The translations under genes were made by a program, and so were the position numbers. Positions 1 to 6,213 of a stretch of 6,736 bases of DNA are shown here, piece after piece. Under the pieces are notes generated by a model. It saw only the letters and a program-made list of their open reading frames with translations, ran no database searches and was not told where the DNA came from. Source of the DNA: Desulfobacterales bacterium. Lineage in GTDB: Bacteria > Desulfobacterota > Desulfobacteria > Desulfobacterales > JAUWMJ01. Within the stretch, counting starts at the first letter, position 1, and every line of letters begins with the position of its first letter. The stretch lies in NCBI GenBank assembly GCA_030613225.1, contig JAUWMJ010000173.1, forward strand, positions 1 to 6,736. Reading direction: 5' to 3'.

Positions 1-1091
1 GCAATAACTTTTTTTGTCAGGTCTTTTTCAGTTATTACTCCTGTGCAGTCTCCATCCGGCGTATTGATAAAAAGAGAACTGATTTTCTCCAGGCTCATCA
101 TTTCGGCTGCATCCCGAATCGACAAATTCGTATCACCAAAAACAGGCTCTTTCATGTGAATGGTTGCAACAGTACGATTGAAAAATTGCAGGCCCTCCTC
201 TTCAGGCTGCATTGTGTTTGCAATAATGGAAGCATACGATTTTTCAAGCATCCGTTTACCGAAAGTATCCGTAAAAAATTCCGTGAATGCTTTGTAGCGT
301 GAGCAAATATCTAAAAAGATCGTTTTGGGCAAAAGATAAAAATACGATTTTTCAATTACCCTAAAAGTTCTAACCGAGATGCCGTCATTTATCAGCATGG
401 ATATCCCGCCGTAAATGTCTCCCTCGCTTAACATCTCAATCATGATTTTTTTATAATTTTCTTCGTAATATCTTTCTGCTGAACCTTTTTGGAGGATATA
501 CAGATATCCTACCCTGGACCGTTCCTGAACGAATAAAACCGTATCTTTAGGATGTTGCACTATAGTAAGTTTTTCGGCTATCAGAGCAATCTCTTCTGCG
601 GGAAGAAAGGAAAACGGATCCAGGAGTGACAGGAAGTGCTTTGCCTGGCCTGTTTCAATAATTGAGCCCAGGGAGTCATCAAAAATGTGTTTGCTGAAGT
701 TTTTAACAAAATATTCGTAAAAGGCTTTGTTACGGGTACAGTAATCCAGGAAATCCTCTTTGGGAATCATGTAGCCGGAGCAATCCTTTTCAACGATGAC
801 CGTTCTTAAGGAGATTCCTCCGTTCATCAAAATTGTAATTCCCCCAAACACTTCTCCATGCTTAATATGGCCTATCAGTTTTTTTTCTCCCTGTTTTTCA
901 TCATAAAGAGAAAATGAGCCCTTTTCTATGACAAAAATATTATCTATCTTTGTCTTGTTCTGAACTGCAACAAGAGTATCTTTGGGATAGCTTTTGAAAG
1001 ACGTCTTGTCAGAAATTCTTTTTAATTCACTTTCCGGCAGAAAAGAAAAATGGGGCATACCTGACAGATATTTTAAAGCTTGCTCATTCAT
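1..1091 (-). CDS. Tandem cyclic-nucleotide-binding-like domains plus CBS domain protein (3' end outside window)
   Basis: The frame is open from an ATG at 1091 to the left edge (363 codons, starting MNEQALKYLSG), so the C-terminus is missing. A modest GGGTGA-type ribosome site lies a few bases upstream. Residues about 12-145 and 157-290 are two copies of a cyclic-nucleotide-binding (cNMP, CAP-like) beta-barrel domain: FSFLP recurs at 15-19 and 160-164, YPKDTL/HPKDTV, FVIEKGS/YILQKGS and ISLRT/ISVRT also recur. The phosphate-binding cassettes keep the arginine (LRT, VRT) but read FGGI and YGGI, where cAMP binders usually have FGE, so the ligand is uncertain. From about residue 313 a CBS-type segment begins (VATIHMKEPV, then LSIRDAAEMMS, GVITEKDLTKKV). 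In known families this order often continues into a second CBS domain and a DUF294 nucleotidyltransferase-like domain; that part cannot be seen here. No membrane segment is visible, so it is probably a cytoplasmic signalling protein. Confidence 0.88.
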   Translation of the reverse strand, partial: MNEQALKYLSGMPHFSFLPESELKRISDKTSFKSYPKDTLVAVQNKTKIDNIFVIEKGSFSLYDEKQGEKKLIGHIKHGEVFGGITILMNGGISLRTVIVEKDCSGYMIPKEDFLDYCTRNKAFYEYFVKNFSKHIFDDSLGSIIETGQAKHFLSLLDPFSFLPAEEIALIAEKLTIVQHPKDTVLFVQERSRVGYLYILQKGSAERYYEENYKKIMIEMLSEGDIYGGISMLINDGISVRTFRVIEKSYFYLLPKTIFLDICSRYKAFTEFFTDTFGKRMLEKSYASIIANTMQPEEEGLQFFNRTVATIHMKEPVFGDTNLSIRDAAEMMSLEKISSLFINTPDGDCTGVITEKDLTKKVI

Positions 1092-1221
1092 TATTTCACC
1101 CTAAAGGTTCGCGTAAAAATAAGTTCGCAATTTCAGGTGTTGAGGCGACTGGCTGTGTTGCCAATCGGTTAATCTTAAACGGATTATGTGTAACCCGCTT
1201 TTAACAACTATGACGGTTTTG

Positions 1222-1252
1222 TAAAAAAGTCTCCCGCTTCAGTTCAGCGGGA
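1222..1252 (-). terminator. Rho-independent terminator-like hairpin (minus strand)
   Basis: Read on the minus strand, TCCCGCT pairs with AGCGGGA (7 bp, 7-nt loop) and is followed after three bases by six T residues. The plus strand has no T-run on its 3' side, so it should act only on leftward transcripts. It lies between the sensor kinase gene and the cNMP/CBS gene and would separate their transcription. If the kinase operon reads through to here, its 3' untranslated region would be about 600 nt. Confidence 0.55.
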
Positions 1253-1329
1253 CGTTGTGCTATATTTCTATTTAGTTCCTGCTTGTCCAACTTAGTGCTC
1301 TAATTCGCTAATTCGATCCTCCCTGCCCA

Positions 1330-1410
1330 GTTAAATGCAGAGCCTATTTAACCGGGGTCAGCGGAAAGCAATAAAAAAACGGTTCTTTGCGTGCTTTGAG
1401 GCTCTGCGGT
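1330..1410. repeat. Degenerate short intergenic repeats
   Basis: GTTAAAT (1330-1336) and ATTTAAC (1346-1352) form a short inverted repeat. GCAGAGCC (1337-1344) is the exact reverse complement of GGCTCTGC (1400-1407). From 1383 to 1409 the sequence reads as three degenerate 9-mers: TTCTTTGCG, TGCTTTGAG, GCTCTGCGG. This looks like a decayed member of the short CTCTGCG-type repeats seen between genes in many environmental bacteria. No coding function is apparent. Confidence 0.35.
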
Positions 1411-1590
1411 GAAAAAAAATATTATACGTAATCGTATTTAAGAATACATGTACTTAGGTATGAGCTATAAAATGGCCCGATGAACTTACCATTAATCACA
1501 AAATGCCGTTTTTTGAAATAATACATTACTGCAAAAAGAATGCCAAAAAAAGCAGGTCGCCATAAACTAATCAGCTAAAAAGTGAGCTTG

Positions 1591-1759
1591 TTTAAACCTA
1601 AGTTGAGCGATTTTTTGCGAAGAGTTGTGTCGAGATCTTGATGCATAAGGCTTTGCAAAAACCGCAGGTCCGCCTGAGGCGGATCGAGGATTTTTGCGAA
1701 GCCTTGATGCGCAAGAGATCGGTGCAAATCGAGTAAAAAATCGCTCAACTTGGGTTAAA
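1591..1759. repeat. 169-bp imperfect palindrome, MITE- or REP-like element
   Basis: The two halves are imperfect reverse complements. The outer arms AAGTTGAGCGATTTTTT (1600-1616) and AAAAAATCGCTCAACTT (1735-1751) match over 17 bp, extended by TTTAAACC against GGGTTAAA. Further in, GCATAAGGCTTTGCAAAAA matches the complement of TTTTTGCGAAGCCTTGATGC with a few differences. The centre is a 6-bp hairpin, TCCGCC-TGA-GGCGGA (1669-1683). All symmetry axes fall within a base of 1676, so this is one cruciform-capable unit. There is no ORF in it and no obvious target-site duplication at the edges. It may be a non-autonomous mobile element or a large extragenic palindrome. Confidence 0.7.
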
Positions 1760-1798
1760 GCGCGGGGAGTATAAAACTTAAATCCTAAAACTTAAAAC

Positions 1799-1833
1799 GT
1801 TTCGTAAAAAGTAGTTTTTGTTTTTTTCGAAAC
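1799..1833 (-). terminator. Low-GC hairpin after the sensor kinase stop codon
   Basis: Three bases beyond the kinase stop codon, the minus strand reads GTTTCG, an A-rich run, a short CTAC loop, TTTTT, then CGAAAC and GTTTT. GTTTCG/CGAAAC plus AAAAA/TTTTT can pair. The position suits a transcript end for the operon, but the stem is AT-rich and the trailing T-run short, so the strength is doubtful. Confidence 0.35.
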
Positions 1834-1835
1834 TA

Positions 1836-3731
1836 TCAATAGGGGTGTTGTAATGCAGGCAAAACTATGCGAAAGCGCGAACCCTCCCCCTCGCGACTTT
1901 CTACGTCTATTCGCCCTCCATGCTCGGTTATCACTTTATGGGTGATGGCCAAACCCAATCCGGTACCTATATCTTTGGTAGTAAAGAATGGATTGAAGAT
2001 GTTTTTGATATCTTCCTGGGATATACCGACTCCGGTGTCCTGGAATACCAGGGTTATCCAGCCGTTCTGCACTGTTAATCTCTGAGTGTCTTTGGTGTGT
2101 TCTTTTTGAGAGAATGCTTTTACAGATAATTTACCGCCTGACGGCATGGCCTGCAAAGCGTTTCGGATAAGATTGTTAAATGCTTTTAAAAGCTGGCTTG
2201 TATCGGCCTGGATTGGAGGCAAATCGCTTGAGTATTCAAATTGGCAATAAATTTGTTGCGTCTGCATTTCTTCTTCCAGGAAATCAATAGTTTGTTCTAA
2301 AAGAGATTTGATGTCTATTTTCTCAAACTTGTATTTGGGGACTCTTGATAATTCTAAAAGGTCTTCAACAAGTTGATTAATCTGATCTAGTGCTCGCGGT
2401 ACGGTTCGTTGAAACTTTTCAAGGAAGCCGGGTTTCTCTATTTTTCTGGGCAGCAGTTGCACAAAAGTTTTAATGGTTGAAAGCGGATTTCTGATTTCAT
2501 GGGCCATGCCTGCTGCTAATGTACCGAGCTCAGCCAGTCGTTCCGCCTGTCTTACGGAAGTTTCAAGTTTTTTCAATTCAGTAATATCATGCAGGTTTAA
2601 AATAATTTCTTGTGGATTTCCCTTCCGGTCTTCAAGAATGCTGGAACCGATGAGAAGGACACGATCTTTGCCTTTGCTGTGAAGGCGGATTTCTCGCGGA
2701 TTTCTTTTATGCGGATTTTTTAATATATCTTGTATGTAAGCATCCAAATCAATAAAAATTTTTAATGATTTTGAAATACTGCTGCCTCTGTCAACAGGAT
2801 TGTCAAGATTTTGAAACAAATTTTTAGCGGCAGGGTTGATAGTCGAAACTCTGCCGGCCATGTCCATGGATAAAAGGCCATCGCTCATGGCTGTCAATAG
2901 TTGATCCGTATAACGCTGCAGGCGTTTGATTTCCTCGAGCTGTCTTTCAAGCTGTTCCCTGTGTGCAAGGATCTCCTGGATCATGGAAGAGAAGTTTGAA
3001 GCAAGAACTTCTACTTCGTCCCTGGTTTGAATTTGAATGGTACCGCTAAGGTTCCCACGGGCCGCCTCCTGTGTGCTCTGCACCAGGTTTCCCAGGGGAC
3101 GTGTGATTCTCCGGGCCGTCCACAGGGAAATCATTATTCCGACGGCAATTGCAACCAAACCAATCGCTAGTATTATCCACCGCATCTGGTTGATCTGTCT
3201 TAGCATCGGGACCAGCGATAAACATACACGGATGGTTCCCCATCGCTCATCCAAACCGGAGGGAAAAAGAGCAATGGCAATGTCAAGTCCAGGAGTTTCA
3301 TCGGCTTCCAGGGTAATTTCCTGGATTACAGGTTTAGCTGAAGTCAGGGCAATTCGACTTATTTCGTCATCTAAAAATTTATTCTGAAGATCTGCTCTCC
3401 CACTAAAACCGGCCACCCGGCCCTCCTTGTCATGAAAGATAACGTAAACAACATCAGGGTCACAAGTAGCCTGATTTGCCGACCGCTCCAGGGCAATATA
3501 GTTATAGGTCAAGAAATCGGCCATTGAAGCGGCAGCCAGACTCTGTGCAATAGATATGCCCCGCTTTTCCAGTTGATGGCGGATTGTCCGGCCCTGCGTA
3601 TAACCGAGTACGAGCGCCAGTATCCCTAGAATGAAAATCAGCATGCATGAGGTAGTGAAGATAAGGCGATAGCGTAAGGGGATAAAGCGGGGTTTCTCTG
3701 AAGTATGTTTGAATAAGGGCCTGATATGCAT
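1836..3731 (-). CDS. Membrane sensor histidine kinase (HAMP-PAS-HisKA-HATPase)
   Basis: This 631-residue protein is a complete two-component sensor kinase that autophosphorylates a histidine and passes the phosphate to a response regulator. Membrane segment 1 is at about 23-44 and segment 2 at about 185-206, enclosing a 140-residue periplasmic domain with Cache/PAS-like features (VVYVIFHDKEGRVAGFSG, 94-111). A HAMP linker follows (about 205-258, RRITRPLGNLV), then a coiled coil (255-275) and a PAS domain (about 275-388, ending LHDITELKKLE). The phosphoacceptor is His411 in MAHEIRNPLSTIK. ATPase motifs are intact: N box NLIRNALQAM (520-529), G1 DTGVGI (565-570), F box FNPFF (579-583) and G2 GTGLGL (589-594). 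It has no receiver domain. The style matches NtrB/AtoS/ZraS kinases, whose partners are commonly sigma-54 activators. It lies 28 bp downstream of the binding-protein gene, with only a weak ribosome site, suggesting cotranscription. The divergent regulator at 6396 is the likely partner (inference). Confidence 0.95.
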   Translation of the reverse strand: MHIRPLFKHTSEKPRFIPLRYRLIFTTSCMLIFILGILALVLGYTQGRTIRHQLEKRGISIAQSLAAASMADFLTYNYIALERSANQATCDPDVVYVIFHDKEGRVAGFSGRADLQNKFLDDEISRIALTSAKPVIQEITLEADETPGLDIAIALFPSGLDERWGTIRVCLSLVPMLRQINQMRWIILAIGLVAIAVGIMISLWTARRITRPLGNLVQSTQEAARGNLSGTIQIQTRDEVEVLASNFSSMIQEILAHREQLERQLEEIKRLQRYTDQLLTAMSDGLLSMDMAGRVSTINPAAKNLFQNLDNPVDRGSSISKSLKIFIDLDAYIQDILKNPHKRNPREIRLHSKGKDRVLLIGSSILEDRKGNPQEIILNLHDITELKKLETSVRQAERLAELGTLAAGMAHEIRNPLSTIKTFVQLLPRKIEKPGFLEKFQRTVPRALDQINQLVEDLLELSRVPKYKFEKIDIKSLLEQTIDFLEEEMQTQQIYCQFEYSSDLPPIQADTSQLLKAFNNLIRNALQAMPSGGKLSVKAFSQKEHTKDTQRLTVQNGWITLVFQDTGVGISQEDIKNIFNPFFTTKDIGTGLGLAITHKVITEHGGRIDVESREGEGSRFRIVLPALQHPY

Positions 3732-3759
3732 AAAGTAATTAAATCTTTTAACTCATTGT

Positions 3760-5415
3760 TTAGATGGGCTTGCCCTTTAGCCGGATTCGATGGAGCGTCA
3801 TTGTATGAGCCCCCAGCGCACTTATATTTATACCCTGTACACCGGGCTGATACACACGGTCTACACTTAAATATAAAAGCGGAATAATGGGTGAAGATTT
3901 AAGGACAAGGGCTTCTATTTTCCGGTACATTTCAGCGCGCTTAACAGGATCAATCATTTCGCGGGCGGCCAATAACATTTCATCTACCCGGCTATCTTTG
4001 AAGCGCATAAAGTTTACAGGAGAATCGGAAGCAAAAAGAGGGTATAAAAAGCTGTCCGGGTCCGGTATATCCGCAAACCAGGCATATCGGTATATTTGTA
4101 CAGCATCCGACCTTAAATAGTTTTTAAATTTTTCCCAGTTGGTGATAAATTTAATTTTTACCGGTATTCCCAACCGTGCCCAGCTTTTTTGAATAAAGTT
4201 CAATTCCGCCTTTGCAAAAGCTGACATGGAACCTGAAACGATCTCAAAAGCAGGAATTGGTCCGGTCTCTTGTTCCATGGCACGTTTTAGATAGTCTTGA
4301 GCTGCTTGGAGGTCGTCGACAAGCATTTCATCTGTTTGGTGATAAGCCGCCGGCATACCAGGAGGCAATATGGTCCTGGCAGGGTCGAACTTTCCCTTAG
4401 CAACTTCTTTTATAAAATTTTCCCGGTCAATAGCCATTGAAAGGGCTTTCCTGAAATATGGGTTTTTTAAAAAAGGATAATCGCCTCTTATGCCATAAAA
4501 TTGAAGGCTTAAGGATGGGCGGTGAAACCATTGAAGCCCTTTGATCGAAGTAAGCTCTTGCCGTATATTTCCACTAACCGGCATTTCTTCCAGATTTCCC
4601 TTTTTAAAATCTGATAATACACGTTCAATATTAACTCCTGGATATATTCGATAATGAATTTCATCCAAAAAGGCGGCCCCTGCGTAATAATCCGAAAAAC
4701 GCTGTAGCCGGATAGATTTGTCCTTTTCCCATGAAAAAAAACGAAACGGGCCGCTGCCTACAGGATTTTGTGCAAAATAATTTCTCGATTTTTCAACTTC
4801 TTCCTGTGGAACGATTGCTGCCTGGTACATACCTAATGCAGTAAGGAAGGGTACGTGAGGTGCATTCAATCGAATCAATAAAACATGATCATTTATCGTA
4901 TGAAGCCCTTTTAAATGCTCAGTCTTATGGTTTCGAAAGGCCTGGGCTCCTTTAATTTTAAGTAAATGGGGCAAAATAGCCGGGGGAGGGTTTACCCGGA
5001 GGAGCCGACTTATGGAAAAGACCACATCATGAACCGTGACCTGTCGACTGTTATGAAACCGGGCGTTATGACGCAGGAAAAAACGGTATACCTTTCCATT
5101 TTCTTCTACCTGCCAGGTTTTTGCCAGGGCAGGCAAAACCATCAGATTGGGACCGAATTGAACCAAACCATCAAACAATTGCCGGGTGACAGCCACACCA
5201 TATTGATCCTGCACATAAGCAGGATCAAGCGTGGAGGGATTATTCATCAAAGGAGAACGATATATGCCACCTATATTGATAGGATCGATTGATGAGCTTT
5301 CCTTTTTCGATGCTTTATCTTCCTCATCTCCCTGTATGCTGCAACCGGAAATGAACAGTAAATAAAAAGAAGTGATGCCGATTAAAAGATAACAAAAGAG
5401 TCGCGAAAGATTCAT
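3760..5415 (-). CDS. Family 5 ABC-type solute-binding lipoprotein (oligopeptide/dipeptide-binding type)
   Basis: This 551-residue protein carries a lipoprotein signal: positive N-terminus, hydrophobic stretch 8-22, then FISGC with the lipid-modified Cys25. Ser at the next position favours outer-membrane sorting in Gram-negatives. An acidic/serine linker (28-43) follows. Family 5 (OppA/DppA/NikA-type, SBP_bac_5) marks are STLDPAYV (61-68), LFDGLVQF (80-87), NPVGSGPFRF (217-226), FRKALSMAIDRE (321-332) and WFADIPDPDSFLYPLF (446-461). Length is usual for the family and all lobes appear intact. Such proteins bind peptides, sugars, metals or other ligands, so the ligand cannot be read off the sequence. 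The ATG at 5415 fits the signal peptide; a GATGGG-like ribosome site lies a few bases upstream. No permease or ATPase gene is next to it. Instead a sensor kinase follows after 28 bp, which suggests ligand sensing rather than, or besides, uptake. Confidence 0.93.
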   Translation of the reverse strand: MNLSRLFCYLLIGITSFYLLFISGCSIQGDEEDKASKKESSSIDPINIGGIYRSPLMNNPSTLDPAYVQDQYGVAVTRQLFDGLVQFGPNLMVLPALAKTWQVEENGKVYRFFLRHNARFHNSRQVTVHDVVFSISRLLRVNPPPAILPHLLKIKGAQAFRNHKTEHLKGLHTINDHVLLIRLNAPHVPFLTALGMYQAAIVPQEEVEKSRNYFAQNPVGSGPFRFFSWEKDKSIRLQRFSDYYAGAAFLDEIHYRIYPGVNIERVLSDFKKGNLEEMPVSGNIRQELTSIKGLQWFHRPSLSLQFYGIRGDYPFLKNPYFRKALSMAIDRENFIKEVAKGKFDPARTILPPGMPAAYHQTDEMLVDDLQAAQDYLKRAMEQETGPIPAFEIVSGSMSAFAKAELNFIQKSWARLGIPVKIKFITNWEKFKNYLRSDAVQIYRYAWFADIPDPDSFLYPLFASDSPVNFMRFKDSRVDEMLLAAREMIDPVKRAEMYRKIEALVLKSSPIIPLLYLSVDRVYQPGVQGINISALGAHTMTLHRIRLKGKPI

Positions 5416-5490
5416 TTTGGCCCATCCATATCATAGTTAAACGATGTGAAGGTTTTGATAAAATATCTTAGAAGCCGGCTGGTGAAACTG

Positions 5491-5518
5491 TACATAGGCG
5501 CTTGGGATAACCTGTCAA
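5491..5518 (-). promoter_or_regulatory. Candidate sigma-70 promoter for the binding protein-kinase operon
   Basis: On the minus strand a perfect -35 hexamer TTGACA (5518-5513) is followed after 16 bp by TATGTA (5496-5491), a poor -10. The predicted start would be near 5484, giving a leader of about 68 nt before the ATG at 5415. The -10 matches the consensus in only half of its positions, so it may be weak or need an activator. Confidence 0.35.
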
Positions 5519-5670
5519 AAAACAGAATTAGATGCGAAAAATATCTGCACCCTTGTAGTAAGGATGAATATCTAATATTAATTGAAAAGCACCTTTTTTA
5601 TTTTATATGCTTGTTTTACTTTAAAATCAAGGCTTTTATATAGCGATGAAAGAGGGAATACATTGAGTAT

Positions 5671-5746
5671 TTCGAGGATTTATCCGCCTCGGGAGGATTA
5701 AAAATTTAGCCTGTAGAAGCGAAGCGTAGATCCCGCTCATCGGGGA
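5671..5746. repeat. Repeat-like patch with two small hairpins
   Basis: TCCGCC-TCG-GGAGGA (5683-5697) is a near-palindrome with one mismatched pair. TCCCG-CTCAT-CGGGGA (5731-5746) is a second hairpin with one bulged base. The first differs at only two of 15 bases from the central hairpin of the large palindrome at 1669-1683 read on the opposite strand, and both have CGAGGATTT nearby. It may be a decayed relative of that element. Confidence 0.35.
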
Positions 5747-5856
5747 CGCAGATATCAAACAGATAAGTACAGACTTCGAAAGGAGACGTTTTGAAATTGT
5801 CTCGAAAAATAAAACAGCCTCAAATAATGGTAACAACTATCGAATTTTTCACCATA

Positions 5857-5890
5857 AAAAAAGCACAGACCGATTAGCCTGTGCTTTTTT
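5857..5890 (-). terminator. Strong Rho-independent terminator behind the mini-lipopeptide gene
   Basis: AAAAAAGCACAG (5857-5868) and CTGTGCTTTTTT (5879-5890) are perfect complements over 12 bp with a 10-nt loop. Read on the minus strand, the GC-containing stem ends in a T-run; the same holds on the plus strand, so it can stop transcripts in both directions. It begins about 33 nt beyond the stop codon of the 30-codon ORF, exactly where a terminator for that transcript should be. No plus-strand gene ends here. Confidence 0.8.
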
Positions 5891-5923
5891 AAATTTGTAG
5901 TAGAAATCTGTGTAAAGTTTACA

Positions 5924-6016
5924 TTACAGTCCAGCCCCTCCACACGCCAGAACGGGCAGAGCATAAGTAGCTATCACCACACCAATAATGAACAGTTGAA
6001 CCATTAATTTTTTCAT
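5924..6016 (-). CDS. Tiny secreted peptide or mini-lipoprotein (30 aa), sigma-54 unit
   Basis: The ORF has 30 codons plus TAA. It starts MKKLMVQLF, continues through a hydrophobic core (about residues 6-20) and ends PVLAC-GGAGL. This is a complete signal peptide: two lysines after Met, a hydrophobic stretch and V-L-A-Cys25, which fits a lipobox and also fits signal peptidase I cleavage after Ala24. Either route leaves only the hexapeptide CGGAGL, lipidated in the first case. Evidence that it is a gene: a perfect AGGAGG Shine-Dalgarno (6027-6022) five bases before the ATG, a consensus sigma-54 promoter upstream and a strong terminator downstream. I recognise no family. It could be a lipopeptide signal, a small envelope lipoprotein, a signal-peptide-like membrane peptide, or the leader of a transcript whose RNA is the active part. 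Its neighbours are a peptide-type binding lipoprotein, a kinase and a response regulator. Confidence 0.72.
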   Translation of the reverse strand: MKKLMVQLFIIGVVIATYALPVLACGGAGL

Positions 6017-6021
6017 TTTCT

Positions 6022-6027
6022 CCTCCT
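6022..6027 (-). promoter_or_regulatory. Consensus Shine-Dalgarno of the 30-codon ORF
   Basis: The minus strand reads AGGAGG, then AGAAA, then ATG at 6016. This is the full anti-16S complement at ideal spacing and the strongest ribosome site in the window, much better than those of the binding protein or the kinase. It settles the start codon and argues that this very short ORF is translated. Confidence 0.8.
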
Positions 6028-6067
6028 TTTGTTCCTTGTTAAAATTTTGACTATGTATTAAAAGATA

Positions 6068-6086
6068 CTGAGCCACAGCGACTCAG
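6068..6086 (-). other. Leader hairpin of the sigma-54 transcript
   Basis: Read on the minus strand, CTGAG and CTCAG form a stem that can extend by T-G and C-G pairs around a GCTGT loop. It would lie about 10-27 nt from the predicted start near 6095. A stem near the 5' end can stabilise an mRNA; here that is only a suggestion. It does not cover the ribosome site. Confidence 0.35.
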
Positions 6087-6105
6087 CGACTTGAAGTATA
6101 GTATG

Positions 6106-6121
6106 AGCAAGGCGTGTGCCA
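6106..6121 (-). promoter_or_regulatory. Sigma-54 (RpoN) -24/-12 promoter
   Basis: The minus strand reads TGGCAC (6121-6116), five bases ACGCC, then TTGCT (6110-6106). This matches the sigma-54 consensus TGGCAC-N5-TTGCW at every defined position, with the GG and GC exactly 12 bp apart. The start site should be near 6095, giving a leader of about 79 nt to the ATG of the 30-codon ORF and a transcript of about 240 nt ending at the terminator. Sigma-54 promoters need an ATP-using enhancer-binding protein, and candidate enhancer sites lie upstream at 6287-6326. Confidence 0.82.
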
Positions 6122-6200
6122 ATCGGGTGTTGCTTTTTGAATATGATATAACTATATGAAAAAACATCTATTTGTCTTAATAGCATTTTACCATTTTATA

Positions 6201-6213
6201 AAATTGGTTGATA
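6201..6213 (-). promoter_or_regulatory. Near-consensus IHF site between enhancer and promoter
   Basis: On the minus strand TATCAACCAATTT matches the IHF consensus WATCAANNNNTTR at eight of nine defined positions; the final purine is a T. It lies about 110 bp upstream of the predicted sigma-54 start, between the enhancer-like palindromes and the promoter, where IHF bends DNA in many sigma-54 systems. The surrounding DNA is AT-rich, so a chance match is quite possible. Confidence 0.3.

Larger units (their letters stand above)
1092..1590. other. Non-coding spacer left of the large palindrome
   Basis: No ORF here combines a plausible start, ribosome site and useful length. The stretch contains the minus-strand terminator and the short repeats annotated separately, plus AT-rich sequence around 1411-1450 with a small GTATT/AATAC hairpin (1434-1447). 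The promoter of the cNMP/CBS gene should lie between 1092 and 1222, but no convincing -35/-10 pair was found. Confidence 0.6.
5416..5856. other. Non-coding spacer upstream of the binding-protein gene
   Basis: No supportable gene was found on either strand. It contains the candidate sigma-70 promoter at 5491-5518 and a repeat-like patch at 5671-5746. A minor GAGAC/GTCTC inverted repeat lies at 5783-5803. Composition is AT-rich, especially 5560-5640. It separates the terminated mini-gene transcript from the operon, so the two are probably separate transcription units reading in the same direction. Confidence 0.55.

Noticed and set aside
1141..1163. Sigma-54-like TGGCTGTGTTGC in the left spacer
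   Set aside because: The GG and GC elements are nine rather than twelve bases apart and no gene starts at a suitable distance on that strand.
1422..1526. Minus-strand 34-codon ORF in the left spacer
   Set aside because: No Shine-Dalgarno sequence, no signal peptide or motif and no nearby promoter or terminator pair.
1867..3387. Plus-strand and alternate-frame ORFs inside the kinase gene (for example 1867-2085, 2473-2682, 3037-3387, and minus 3046-3243)
   Set aside because: They overlap a complete kinase with all catalytic motifs, have no family-like motifs and are explained as opposite- or shifted-frame shadows.
3887..5292. Plus-strand ORFs inside the binding-protein gene (3887-4120, 4212-4400, 4966-5292)
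   Set aside because: They are antisense to a well-supported family 5 binding protein, and their translations show no recognisable domain or ribosome site.
5446..5643. Plus-strand 65-codon ORF starting at GTG
   Set aside because: No Shine-Dalgarno sequence, aromatic AT-driven composition, and it runs antisense across the likely promoter of the binding-protein operon.
5791..5877. Plus-strand 29-codon ORF with TTG start after AAAGGAG
   Set aside because: The ribosome-site match is good, but the start is TTG, the peptide is low-complexity, no promoter is seen and its end lies inside the terminator stem.
5636..5964. Minus-strand ORFs 5636-5836 and 5755-5964
   Set aside because: Neither has a ribosome site. 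The first reads through the repeat-like patch; the second overlaps the 30-codon ORF in another frame and passes through the terminator.
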